From positions 1,986,501 through 2,050,500 of the forward strand of contig NZ_JAUTBL010000002.1 of the NCBI RefSeq assembly GCF_030819275.1: a DNA stretch of 64,000 bases, given 5' to 3'. Made by a program: the position numbers and the translations under genes. The DNA comes from Agrobacterium larrymoorei (GTDB taxonomy: Bacteria; Pseudomonadota; Alphaproteobacteria; Rhizobiales; Rhizobiaceae). The stretch's first letter is position 1; every line of letters starts with the position of its first letter. The notes beneath the pieces were generated by a model. The model was not told where the DNA came from, searched no databases, and saw only the letters and a list, made by a program, of their open reading frames with translations. Shown piece by piece: positions 50,373-59,033 of the stretch.

Positions 50373-50834
50373 ACGGCACCTTTTCAGCCGGAGATGAATG
50401 TTTTGTTTCGCACGCGAAAGCACAAAAACGCACACACAAATGCCGGTACATCAGTTTAGGACGATTGCCCGACGCTGCCAGATTAACGCAGTGAACCTGT
50501 CTGGAGCTTACCGAGTTCGTTTCGAATCATCATTTAAAATCAGTCTATAACGAGCGAGTCCCATCGCCACCCCCTGTCATTCCATTTTCCGGGGAGAACC
50601 GTGGATATCTCTTGGCGCGTCAGATCAGTTGAGAGTCATAACCGACTCTGCCGATTGCGTTTTTTGGATGTGTCCACAGAGGGGAAAAAAATGCTGATGA
50701 AATTGCTTGCTCTTTGGAGACGAATCCGCACTCGCGCAGGTTGGGGGCTCGCGGCGGGTAAAATGAAAAGGCCGCGCCCTTTTTGAGAGCGCGGCCTGTC
50801 TGACAGAAGTCCAAAATCGAAGATCGGATTTGGC
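50373..50834. other. 462-bp intergenic region
   Basis: Contains the minus-strand terminator at 50760-50796 and the promoter area of the ybjN-proC operon near 50380-50560. A 61-codon frame at 50601-50786 runs into the terminator hairpin and has no ribosome site. Nothing else was recognised. Confidence 0.6.
50760..50796 (-). terminator. Terminator of the UbiK-like gene
   Basis: GGCCGCGC (50770-50777) pairs with GCGCGGCC (50789-50796). On the minus strand the stem is followed by TTTTCATTTT. It lies 38 nt after the stop of the 50835 gene. Confidence 0.85.
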
Positions 50835-51098
50835 TCAGGAAGCGTTTCCGGAAAGCTTTGCCTCCAGCGCTTCGATCCTGGCGCGCAGCGCGTCATTCTC
50901 GTCTCGCGCCTTGATGGCCATCTCACGCACGGCGTCGAACTCCTCTCGCTTCACCACATCGAGGCTGTTCAGCCAGCGATCGGCCTGCGCGTGGAAAGCC
51001 TGTTCTACCTCCTTGCGTACACCCTGCGCCGCACCTGCGGCATCGGTCATCAGCTTCGCGAATTCATCGAAAATGCGGTTGGTTCCGGTTGTGCTCAT
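50835..51098 (-). CDS. UbiK-like accessory factor (BMFP family)
   Basis: Protein of 87 residues of the BMFP/UbiK family, mostly alpha-helical with a C-terminal coiled coil (NDALRARIEALEAKLSG). The N-terminus NRIFDEFAKLMTDAAGAAQG is the conserved amphipathic helix. In E. coli the homologue assists ubiquinone synthesis. It is divergent from lgt and has its own terminator. Confidence 0.9.
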   Translation of the reverse strand: MSTTGTNRIFDEFAKLMTDAAGAAQGVRKEVEQAFHAQADRWLNSLDVVKREEFDAVREMAIKARDENDALRARIEALEAKLSGNAS

Positions 51099-51396
51099 GG
51101 CGCGGTGTCCTCGTCTTCATCCGGAGAGACATGCTACTCTATCCGGTTCTGACATTTCAGGTAGGCACTCCCTTGCCGCGTTGCAAGCGAAAACGGGATG
51201 ATGACGGGCAGTAACCTTACTTGTGACAGCCGTGAAAGCGCCAAAGAATCGCCTTGACCGCTCCCTTTTCACCCGCCATTTTCGCCCGGCGGGAAAGATC
51301 ATGCTAATACTGCCTGCCGTGCGAAAACCGGCGTTTTCGACAACAACAGAGAATGGAATACGCGACTTGTTTTCACCGCTTGCCCCGCTTTCGATC

Positions 51397-52218
51397 ATGC
51401 CGTTTCCCAACATCGATCCGATCGCCTTTTCCATCGGCCCGATCTCGATCCATTGGTATGGTATCGCCTATGTCGTCGGTATTCTTCTTGGCTGGTCCTA
51501 CGCGCGCAAGCTCAGCATGACGGACCGCCTGTGGCCAGGTGACAAATCGCCCGTGACGCCGATCCATCTCGATGATTTCATCATCTGGGCAGCCGCGGGC
51601 ATCGTGCTGGGTGGCCGCATCGGTTACGTACTCTTTTACGATCTTCCTGCCGTCATGGCGAACCCGGTGCGCGCCTTCGAGATCTGGAATGGCGGCATGT
51701 CCTTCCATGGCGGCCTCCTGGGTACGACGATCGCAATGATCCTCTTTGCCCGTCGCAACGCCATTCCCGTCTGGAGCATGTTCGACATCATCGCCGCCGT
51801 GGCACCCGTCGGCCTGTTCTTCGGCCGCATCGCCAACTTCATCAACGGCGAATTGTGGGGCCGGCTGACGGACGTTCCATGGGCGGTCGTCTTCCCGACC
51901 GGCGGACCTTTCGCCCGCCATCCAAGCCAGCTTTACGAAGCCGGGCTGGAAGGGATCGTGCTGCTGATTGTTCTCGCCGTATTGGTATGGGTCTTCAAGG
52001 CGCTGAAAACACCCGGCACGGTGACGGGCACCTTCGTTGCCGGATATGCCCTGTCGCGCATCTTCGTCGAATTCTTCCGCGAACCCGACGCACAGATCGG
52101 CTATCTGGCGGGGAACTGGTTGACCATGGGAATGGTTCTCTCAGCGCCCATGTTCGCGCTCGGCGTCTGGGCAATCCTGCGGGCACGCTTTGCCGCCCGC
52201 GCCCGCCAGAACGGATAA
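51397..52218 (+). CDS. lgt: Prolipoprotein diacylglyceryl transferase
   Basis: Inner-membrane enzyme that moves diacylglycerol from phosphatidylglycerol to the lipobox Cys of prolipoproteins. The 273-residue protein has about seven helices and the family blocks [29 protein letters not shown] (His), [14 protein letters not shown] and [12 protein letters not shown]. The start is not sure: ATG 51397 ([13 protein letters not shown]) is used, but a TTG at 51367-51369 would add ten residues seen in some rhizobial Lgt proteins. midA begins 5 nt after the stop. Confidence 0.93.
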   Translation: MPFPNIDPIAFSIGPISIHWYGIAYVVGILLGWSYARKLSMTDRLWPGDKSPVTPIHLDDFIIWAAAGIVLGGRIGYVLFYDLPAVMANPVRAFEIWNGGMSFHGGLLGTTIAMILFARRNAIPVWSMFDIIAAVAPVGLFFGRIANFINGELWGRLTDVPWAVVFPTGGPFARHPSQLYEAGLEGIVLLIVLAVLVWVFKALKTPGTVTGTFVAGYALSRIFVEFFREPDAQIGYLAGNWLTMGMVLSAPMFALGVWAILRARFAARARQNG

Positions 52219-52223
52219 GTGAC

Positions 52224-53324
52224 ATGCCAACGCCCCTTGCACGTCGCATCAAGTCTCTTATTCGCCTCAACGGCCCCTTAAGCGTCACCGATTACTTCTC
52301 GCTCTGCCTCGCAGATCCCGAGCACGGATACTATAAGACACGCCAGCCCTTCGGTCGCACCGGCGATTTCGTCACGGCACCGGAAGTCAGCCAGCTCTTC
52401 GGTGAGATGCTAGGCGTCTTCATGGTCCATGCCTGGCAGCGCCACGGCCTGCCCGCCAATGTCAGGCTGGTGGAAATCGGACCCGGTCGCGGCACGATGA
52501 TGACGGATATGTTGAGGGTGATTCAGCGCATTGCCGCCCCCCTCTACGACGCAATGAGCGTGCATCTCGTTGAAACGAGTCCGCTTCTGACCGAGACGCA
52601 GCAGAAGACGCTTGTCGCGCATGAGGGCAAGATCAGCTGGCACGAGAGCTTCAACGACGTGCCGCCAGGCTTCCTGCTGATTGCCGCCAACGAACTCTTC
52701 GATGCCATCCCTATCCGCCAGTTCGTGAAGACGCACCAAGGCTTCAGAGAAAGGGTCGTCAGCCTCGATGAGGATGACGAACTGATTTTCACCGCAGGCG
52801 TCGCTGGTCTTGATCCGGACCTCCTGCCCCCGCAGTCTGAGCGACAGGCGCTTGGCACGATCTTCGAATACTCTCCGGCCCGTGAAGCGGTCATGGCCGC
52901 ACTTTGCGAGAGGCTTAAAGTCAACAGTGGCACCGCGCTCGTCATCGACTACGGCCACATGGTCTCCAGCTATGGCGATACCATGCAGGCGCTCAGAATG
53001 CATGAATATGATCCCGTCCTCGCCCATCCCGGCGAGGCCGATCTGACCAGCCATGTGGATTTCGAAAGCCTCGTGAAGACCGCGACTGCAAACGGCATCC
53101 ATGTGAACGGCCTTCTGCACCAGGGCGATTTCCTCTACGGCCTTGGCCTCAAGGAACGCGGACAGGCTTTGGCAGCAACGGCGACGCCCGATCAGATGCT
53201 GACGATTGCCGAAGCCATTAACCGTCTCGCTGGCGAAGGTGCTGGTAAGATGGGTGAGCTTTTCAAGGTGCTTGCGATCTCTAGCCCTGCCCTTCATTTG
53301 CTGCCGTTTCGCGCGCTGGATTGA
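52224..53324 (+). CDS. MidA/NDUFAF7-type SAM-dependent methyltransferase
   Basis: Protein of 366 residues of the DUF185/COG1565 family. The SAM loop is LVEIGPGRGTMMTDML (about residues 79-94), with family blocks LCLADPEHGYY, GDFVTAPEVSQLFGE and AANELFDAIPIRQF. The eukaryotic relative NDUFAF7 methylates an arginine in complex I assembly. It is in an operon with lgt (5-nt gap). pgeF is 195 nt downstream. Confidence 0.92.
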   Translation: MPTPLARRIKSLIRLNGPLSVTDYFSLCLADPEHGYYKTRQPFGRTGDFVTAPEVSQLFGEMLGVFMVHAWQRHGLPANVRLVEIGPGRGTMMTDMLRVIQRIAAPLYDAMSVHLVETSPLLTETQQKTLVAHEGKISWHESFNDVPPGFLLIAANELFDAIPIRQFVKTHQGFRERVVSLDEDDELIFTAGVAGLDPDLLPPQSERQALGTIFEYSPAREAVMAALCERLKVNSGTALVIDYGHMVSSYGDTMQALRMHEYDPVLAHPGEADLTSHVDFESLVKTATANGIHVNGLLHQGDFLYGLGLKERGQALAATATPDQMLTIAEAINRLAGEGAGKMGELFKVLAISSPALHLLPFRALD

Positions 53325-53519
53325 GCCCGCTGACGAGTGTACACCTGACGGACGCCTGAGAGGAGATTGACACGGGCAGTCTGCTTGGGCCAACATCGGG
53401 CCAATTCGAAGCAGAACAAATCTGCCGCACGGCATCTTTTTTGAGATGCGCCCATCGGAAACACTCGCTCAGAATCATCACTGAAAAAATCGGCGACACC
53501 GCAAAGGATTGAACACCCC

Positions 53520-54314
53520 ATGCAGGACGACACGCTGCCGCTTCCCGTTCAGAGCACATTGCTTGAGGCGGCGTCCGAAAACGGCATACGCCATGGCTTC
53601 TTCACCCGCGAAGGCGGCGTTTCGAAAGGCATCTATCGCGGCTTGAATGTCGGCCTCGGCTCTGAAGACGAACGCCAATCGGTCGTGGAAAATCGCCGCC
53701 GCGTGGCGCAGTGGTTCGGTCTTTCGGCCGAAAAGCTCGCAACCGTCCACCAGATCCACTCCCCCAATGTCGTCGTGATCGACGAGACCTATGATGGGGG
53801 CAGACCGCAAGCGGACGCGATGGTGACGGCAACGCCCGGCATCGTCATAGGCGTGTTGAGTGCCGACTGCGGACCGATCCTTTTTGCCGACCGCAAAGCT
53901 GGCATCGTTGGCGCGGCCCATGCCGGCTGGAAGGGTGCGGTTCATGGCGTTCTGGAGAACACCATCGAAACCATGATCGCGCTTGGCGCACGCCGAGAGA
54001 ACATCGTCGCAGCACTCGGCCCCTCCATCGCGCAGGAGAATTACGAGGTGGGACCGGAGCGCGTCGAAGATCTGAAAAAGCTGGATCCAACCTACGATCA
54101 ATACTTCGCACCTTCGGAGAACGAAGGCCACGCCTATTTCGACCTGAAGCAACTGACGATGGACCGTCTGACCAAAGCGGGCATTCAGGCCGAAAATCTC
54201 AACCTCTGCACCTATCCGGATGACAAAAGATTCTTTTCCTTCCGCAGGACCACGCATCTGTCCGAACCGGATTATGGTCGACAGATCTCAGCAATAGCAA
54301 TTTTGGAGACGTAA
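53520..54314 (+). CDS. pgeF: Peptidoglycan editing factor PgeF (YfiH, polyphenol oxidase family)
   Basis: Protein of 264 residues. Blocks HQIHSPNVVVI, LSADCGPIL and AAHAGWKGAVHGVLE supply the His-Cys-His metal site of the YfiH family. E. coli YfiH/PgeF removes L-Ser mis-incorporated in UDP-MurNAc, keeping the first peptide residue alanine. Start ATG 53520. It is followed after one base by an M24-type gene, an arrangement often seen with lgt-midA in rhizobia. Confidence 0.93.
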   Translation: MQDDTLPLPVQSTLLEAASENGIRHGFFTREGGVSKGIYRGLNVGLGSEDERQSVVENRRRVAQWFGLSAEKLATVHQIHSPNVVVIDETYDGGRPQADAMVTATPGIVIGVLSADCGPILFADRKAGIVGAAHAGWKGAVHGVLENTIETMIALGARRENIVAALGPSIAQENYEVGPERVEDLKKLDPTYDQYFAPSENEGHAYFDLKQLTMDRLTKAGIQAENLNLCTYPDDKRFFSFRRTTHLSEPDYGRQISAIAILET

Positions 54315-54315
54315 G

Positions 54316-55467
54316 ATGGCTCTTCACTTCGAACCCGCCGAATTCGAGGCCCGTCGTGCCCGCCTGATCGAGAAGATGGCAGAGGAAAAGCTGGATGCCG
54401 TGCTGCTTTTCGCCCAGGAAAGCATGTACTGGCTGACCGGCTACGACACCTTCGGCTATTGCTTCTTCCAGACGCTGATCGTCAAGGCCGATGGCTCGGT
54501 TGCGCTGTTGACGCGTTCCGCCGACCTGCGCCAGGCCCGCCATACCTCCAATATCGAAAACATCGTCATCTGGGTGGATCGCCTCAATGCCGATCCGACG
54601 CTCGATCTCAAGAACCTGATGAGCGAAATGGACCTGCTCGGTTGCCGCGTCGGCATCGAGTTCGACACCCACGGCATGACAGGACGGGTGGCGCGCCTGC
54701 TGGATAATCAACTGGCAAGCTTCTGCCAGATCGTCGATGCTTCCTATCTCGTGAGCACACTTCGACTGGTGAAAAGCCCAGCCGAGATTGCCTACGCCAA
54801 GCGTGCCGGTGAGCTTGCCGATGATGCGCTCGATGCAGCCATCGCGCTCATCAAGCCGGGTGCAGATGAGGCCGACATTCTGGCTGCCATGCAGGGCGCG
54901 GTCTTTTCCGGAGGCGGCGATTACCCTGCCAACGAATTCATCATCGGCTCCGGCCCCGATGCGCTTCTGTGCCGCTACAAGGCCGGCCGCCGCAAGCTCG
55001 ATGCCAAGGACCAGATCACGCTCGAATGGGCTGGCGCCAGCGCCCATTATCACGCGGCGATGATGCGCACCGTCGTCATCGGCGAACCGGAGTTCCGCCA
55101 CAAGGAACTCTACAATGCCTGCGCCGAAAACATCCGCGCCATCGAAGAGGTTCTTCGCCCCGGCAACACCTTCGGCGACGTCTTCGATGTGCATGCCAAG
55201 ATCATGGATGAGCGCGGCCTGACCCGCCACCGCCTCAACGCCTGCGGCTACTCGCTTGGCGCACGCTTCTCGCCGTCCTGGATGGAGCACCAGATGTTCT
55301 ACGCCGGAAACACACAGGAAATCCTGCCCAACATGACCCTCTTCGTTCACATGATCATCATGGACAGCGATGCCGGCATCGCCATGACGCTCGGTCAGAC
55401 CTATGTGACGACAGAAGGCGCGCCGCAATCGCTCTCACGCCACAGCCTCGACATGCTGACCGCCTGA
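54316..55467 (+). CDS. M24 family protein lacking the metal ligands (creatinase/ectoine hydrolase-like)
   Basis: Pita-bread-fold protein of 383 residues. The N-terminal creatinase domain (residues 1-150) has ESMYWLTGYDTFGY; the C-terminal domain has the M24 core. The usual Asp-Asp-His-Glu-Glu metal site is not kept: TLEWAGASAHYHAAMMRTVV stands where D.G...GY.SD.TRT is expected. It is therefore not a classical Xaa-Pro peptidase and resembles the metal-free creatinase/DoeA branch, with GYSLGARFSPSW in place of GHGIG. The start ATG 54316 lies one base after pgeF, so they are coupled. Confidence 0.85.
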   Translation: MALHFEPAEFEARRARLIEKMAEEKLDAVLLFAQESMYWLTGYDTFGYCFFQTLIVKADGSVALLTRSADLRQARHTSNIENIVIWVDRLNADPTLDLKNLMSEMDLLGCRVGIEFDTHGMTGRVARLLDNQLASFCQIVDASYLVSTLRLVKSPAEIAYAKRAGELADDALDAAIALIKPGADEADILAAMQGAVFSGGGDYPANEFIIGSGPDALLCRYKAGRRKLDAKDQITLEWAGASAHYHAAMMRTVVIGEPEFRHKELYNACAENIRAIEEVLRPGNTFGDVFDVHAKIMDERGLTRHRLNACGYSLGARFSPSWMEHQMFYAGNTQEILPNMTLFVHMIIMDSDAGIAMTLGQTYVTTEGAPQSLSRHSLDMLTA

Positions 55468-55550
55468 AGACGGTTTGACTCGAAACCCAAACGGCACTTT
55501 AATCGCGCCCATTCTGGGGAGACGGAGCCGATGATGATGAGATACAGGGC

Positions 55551-56258
55551 ATGAGCAGGCTGGGTGGGATCCTTGCAGTTCCCGGGCTCTTGATGGCTCT
55601 TTCTGCATGCAACACCAGTGATGCGCTCACACCGCAAGTCAATGTCGGGCATAACCAGACGGCATCGACTCCTGTCAATCAGGGCGATCTCGACCAGATG
55701 GCGGCAGCCGCTGATCGTTCCGGTTCCGGCGTTGCACCGCAAGTACCAGCCTACGCGCCGCAGAACACGCTGCAGGCGCAAGCCCAGGCGATGACCAGCG
55801 GCGTTCAATACGGTCAGCCGGTCAGCCGCCAGCCGCAGCAACCGCGAGCCGCTCAGCCGCAGCAGCAGACTGCAGCACTTGCTTCGTCGGGTGCCCCCAG
55901 TATCCGCTTCCTGCCGATTATCGGCGCGCCGGTCCAGGCCGTAACACCGCTCTCCAGACAACTTGGAGCGGAGGCCCGCGCCAAGGGGCTGACGATCCTG
56001 CCTTCCGCCGATACCTCCGCCACGAACATCCTGAAGGGCTATCTTTCGGCTTTTGAAGATGGCGGCAAGGTCACGGTCGTCTATGTCTGGGACATTCTCG
56101 ATGCCAATGGCGCTCGGCTTCATCGCCTCCAGGGGCAGGAAGCCGTGGCGTCACGCGGGGGCGACCCGTGGTCGGCCGTCACCGATGGCGTGATGCAGAA
56201 GATCGCAGCCAAGACGCTGGACGATTACCAAGCATGGCGGCAGAGCGGGCGTGGATAA
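55551..56258 (+). CDS. Hypothetical lipoprotein with Gln/Pro-rich linker
   Basis: Protein of 235 residues. The signal peptide ends with the lipobox LSAC (Cys20), so lgt in the same window would process it. Residues about 45-110 are Gln-, Pro- and Ala-rich (QPQQPRAAQPQQQ) and look unstructured. The C-terminal 115 residues form a globular domain with KVTVVYVWDILDANGARLHR. Similar lipoproteins are widespread next to prs in rhizobia, but I know no function. Start ATG 55551. Confidence 0.8.
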   Translation: MSRLGGILAVPGLLMALSACNTSDALTPQVNVGHNQTASTPVNQGDLDQMAAAADRSGSGVAPQVPAYAPQNTLQAQAQAMTSGVQYGQPVSRQPQQPRAAQPQQQTAALASSGAPSIRFLPIIGAPVQAVTPLSRQLGAEARAKGLTILPSADTSATNILKGYLSAFEDGGKVTVVYVWDILDANGARLHRLQGQEAVASRGGDPWSAVTDGVMQKIAAKTLDDYQAWRQSGRG

Positions 56259-56527
56259 GTCAGTCGGTCGAAAGCACCTGCGCCGATCCAATCGATTGAA
56301 GAGACAGTTGAAAACAGTCGAGTCACAAAGTTTTCACGAAAATCATGGGTAACGGGGTTCCGGCTATTGCATTCACAGGCAACAGCGCTATTAAGGCGCC
56401 CATGGCAAAATGGCATGTCCGGCGCCCTTCTGGGCCGGGTATTCCTTCCCGTTGAACGACGCACTGGCCGCGGAACAGACTTAAAAATCCCGGGCTCAAG
56501 CGATGGCATGGAAAACAGGCGGCACCC

Positions 56528-57460
56528 ATGAAGGTTTTCGCAGGCAATTCGAACCGGCATCTGGCCGAAGCGATCTGCAAGTATCTCAATGTTCCCCTGG
56601 GAAATGCCACAGTAAAACGGTTTGCGGACCAGGAAATCTTCGTAGAAATCGGTGAAAATGTACGCGGCGAGGATGTTTTCGTCGTCCAGTCCACATCCTT
56701 CCCGGCCAATGACCACCTGATGGAACTGCTGATCATGATCGACGCCATGCGTCGTTCCTCGGCAAAGCGCATCACTGCCGTTCTCCCCTATTTCGGCTAC
56801 GCCCGCCAGGACCGTAAAGCCGGTCCAAGAACGCCGATCTCGGCCAAGCTCGTCGCCAATCTCATTACCGAAGCCGGTGCCGATCGCGTCCTGACGCTCG
56901 ATCTTCACGCCGGTCAGATCCAGGGTTTCTTCGATATCCCGACGGACAACCTCTTCGCCGCACCGATCCTCGCCCGCGACGTGAAGGAACACTACGACAC
57001 CAAGAACGTCATGGTTGTTTCCCCAGACGTGGGTGGCGTGGTGCGCGCCCGCTCGCTTGCCAAGCGTCTCGACTGTCTTCTCGCCATCGTCGACAAGCGC
57101 CGCGATCGTCCCGGCGAATCCGAGGTCATGAACGTCATCGGTGACGTGTCCGGCAAAGACTGTATCCTGATCGACGACATCGTCGATTCCGGCGGCACGC
57201 TCTGCAACGCCGCAGAAGCCCTGCTAAAGAACGGCGCGACCAGCGTCACCGCCTACATCACCCACGGCGTTCTCTCCGGCGGCGCCGTTGCTCGCGTGTC
57301 ATCCTCCAAGCTGCGCGAACTCGTCATCACCGACAGCATCCAGCCGACCACCGGCGTCCAATCCGCGCACAACATCCGCGTGATCACCACCGCCACCCTG
57401 CTCGGCGAAGCGATCAACCGCACGGCGATGGAACAGTCGGTCTCGGGCCTCTTCGATTGA
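56528..57460 (+). CDS. prs: Ribose-phosphate pyrophosphokinase
   Basis: Makes PRPP from ribose-5-phosphate and ATP for nucleotide, histidine and tryptophan synthesis. The protein of 310 residues has the N-terminal [20 protein letters not shown], the catalytic loop region [35 protein letters not shown] and the PRPP-binding motif [18 protein letters not shown]. The length is standard. Start ATG 56528. rplY, often next to prs in related genomes, is here 6.2 kb downstream. Confidence 0.96.
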   Translation: MKVFAGNSNRHLAEAICKYLNVPLGNATVKRFADQEIFVEIGENVRGEDVFVVQSTSFPANDHLMELLIMIDAMRRSSAKRITAVLPYFGYARQDRKAGPRTPISAKLVANLITEAGADRVLTLDLHAGQIQGFFDIPTDNLFAAPILARDVKEHYDTKNVMVVSPDVGGVVRARSLAKRLDCLLAIVDKRRDRPGESEVMNVIGDVSGKDCILIDDIVDSGGTLCNAAEALLKNGATSVTAYITHGVLSGGAVARVSSSKLRELVITDSIQPTTGVQSAHNIRVITTATLLGEAINRTAMEQSVSGLFD

Positions 57461-57503
57461 TCTAGCTGTTCCTCTGCCTTCTATCTGCGACATTGGAAAC
57501 GAG

Positions 57504-57518
57504 TAGGATTAAATCCTA
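57504..57518. promoter_or_regulatory. Palindrome upstream of parDE, probable antitoxin operator
   Basis: TAGGAT-TAA-ATCCTA (57504-57518), a perfect 6-bp inverted repeat, 41 bp before the parD start. ParD proteins bind such palindromes to repress their own operon. Confidence 0.55.
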
Positions 57519-57559
57519 TCTTGTTGTAATCTCCGTGCGCGATAATGAAGGTGATGACT

Positions 57560-57838
57560 ATGCGCACAACCCAGTCCCTCAGCATAACCCTACCCTTGGA
57601 CATGGCGGAAATGGTCAAAGCCAAGGTTGCATCTGGTGAGTATGCGAGCGAAAGCGAAGTGATCCGCGACGGTTTGAGAACGCTCGCCGCGCGAGACGCG
57701 GCGGTGGACCGTTGGCTACGGGATGAGGCGGCTCAGGCGTACGATGCTCACAAAGCAGATCCCACACGCACGGTTACACTCGAGGAAGGCTTGGCAAACG
57801 TCCGATCCCGCATCGCCCAGCGCAAAGGTCGCGGTTGA
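57560..57838 (+). CDS. parD: ParD-like type II antitoxin
   Basis: Protein of 92 residues with an N-terminal ribbon-helix-helix (SLSITLPLDMAEMVKAKVAS; residues about 4-45, including GEYASESEVIRDGLRTL) and a disordered C-terminus that would wrap the toxin. The start at 57560 follows GAAGGTG by 6 nt; ATGs at 57545 and 57554 are alternatives. The toxin gene begins at the next base after the stop. Likely autoregulated via the palindrome at 57504-57518. Confidence 0.92.
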   Translation: MRTTQSLSITLPLDMAEMVKAKVASGEYASESEVIRDGLRTLAARDAAVDRWLRDEAAQAYDAHKADPTRTVTLEEGLANVRSRIAQRKGRG

Positions 57839-58141
57839 GTGAAGCGTTATATGGTGCGCCTCACCCCCGAGGCGCAAAACGATCTCGTCAGCATTTATGA
57901 CTATATCATTGAGGTATCAGGCTCATCCGTCGTCGCTGACAGATATCTTGATCGCATCGGTAACTTCTTGAGCGGTCTGTCCGTATTTCCGGAGCGGGGC
58001 ACGCTCAGAGATGACGTCCGTGACGGACTGCGGATTATTGGCTTTGAGCGGAACGCCAGCATCGCCTTTATCGTCGAAGATGAGCGTGTCATCGTTCTCC
58101 GTATTCTTGGCAAAGGACAAGAATTTCGCGAATCCAACTAA
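57839..58141 (+). CDS. parE: ParE-like type II toxin
   Basis: Protein of 100 residues, RelE/ParE fold: RLTPEAQNDLVSIYDYIIEV at the start and GNFLSGLSVFPERGTLRDDV, GLRIIGFERNASIAFIVED in the core. ParE toxins act on DNA gyrase. The start is GTG 57839, immediately after the antitoxin stop, so translation is coupled. The ORF is intact. The pair sits in the block inserted between prs and rplY. Confidence 0.92.
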   Translation: MKRYMVRLTPEAQNDLVSIYDYIIEVSGSSVVADRYLDRIGNFLSGLSVFPERGTLRDDVRDGLRIIGFERNASIAFIVEDERVIVLRILGKGQEFRESN

Positions 58142-58154
58142 GGTTGAAGCGGCC

Positions 58155-59033
58155 TTAGTCGAGGGCCACGTCTGAACGTCGCTGTGACAGCCTCATCTTT
58201 TCCTTCGCCGCCCATGCCTGTAGAAGAACTGCCGTCTTCAGACCTCTCCTTATCAACATAACCAGCCACCGCCCACCGTAGATTCGGGAATGCTCCAGAA
58301 TGGCCGACACGTCCGAAACAACGGGCCGGAGGCCCAGCACGTGCCGATGCTCTCCAATTGCGAGAAGACGATAAAGAACAAGCGTCGTCAGGGCGGCAAA
58401 GAGGATCGACATCGTCGTATCGCTGAGGAAATGCCGTCCCGCTGCCATGCGCATGGCAGCCGTTGCGATAATCAGGAAGGCAGCGACCAAGGCGCAGACT
58501 ATCTTTCCCCTACGCGTGAGTTGCGGCCAGAGCAAAACGCAGACCGGTAATACGACGCTGGCAATCAGGGCTGCCTCGCCGGATGAAAAGGAACAGTTCT
58601 TGAAGCACTGATTGCTGAGCTGAAACGCTGGCGTAAATGTCTGGGTGCCACCGAATTCGAGAACGCCATCCGGCCGCGCGCGACCGAGCCAGGTTTTCAA
58701 AATGCCATTGACCAGCAGCCCGGCGCAGGCCAGCGTGTTGCCCCAGATAAAGGCCCACACGCGCCAGCCGGTCTGTTGCGTGGTTCCGATCAGGACGTTG
58801 CCCAGGAAGATGAGGAATGTCACGACGGCGAAGGCCTCACCGCCGTGGCGCAGAACATCTCTCCAGAACATGAAGTCCGGGCTGCGACCCACCCAGTCTC
58901 CTGCCTGCCCGCTGAAGAACAGGGTGGAAATTCTCAGGTCCAGGAAGGGGAAAGCCGCAAAAACGATCACGGCGCACAGCGTTGCGATCGTCAGCCAGAT
59001 GGTGAGCCGCATATGGACGATATCATGGTCCAT
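58155..59033 (-). CDS. PAP2-family membrane phosphatase, LpxE/LpxF-like
   Basis: Membrane phosphatase of 292 residues with about six helices. The three PAP2 motifs are visible: KTWLGRARP, CSFSSGEAAL (with SSGE instead of PSGH, as in lipid A phosphatases of this group) and RMAAGRHFLSD. The ATG 59033 starts the protein; the frame open to 59270 is antisense noise over the upstream gene. It overlaps the stop of the GT39 gene by 11 nt, so the two are translationally coupled. It probably removes a phosphate from lipid A or an isoprenyl phosphate. It is convergent with parE. Confidence 0.87.
   Translation of the reverse strand: MDHDIVHMRLTIWLTIATLCAVIVFAAFPFLDLRISTLFFSGQAGDWVGRSPDFMFWRDVLRHGGEAFAVVTFLIFLGNVLIGTTQQTGWRVWAFIWGNTLACAGLLVNGILKTWLGRARPDGVLEFGGTQTFTPAFQLSNQCFKNCSFSSGEAALIASVVLPVCVLLWPQLTRRGKIVCALVAAFLIIATAAMRMAAGRHFLSDTTMSILFAALTTLVLYRLLAIGEHRHVLGLRPVVSDVSAILEHSRIYGGRWLVMLIRRGLKTAVLLQAWAAKEKMRLSQRRSDVALD

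Noticed and set aside
50601..50786. 61-codon open frame, basic small protein
   Set aside because: Ends inside the UbiK-gene terminator hairpin and lacks a ribosome site and family resemblance.
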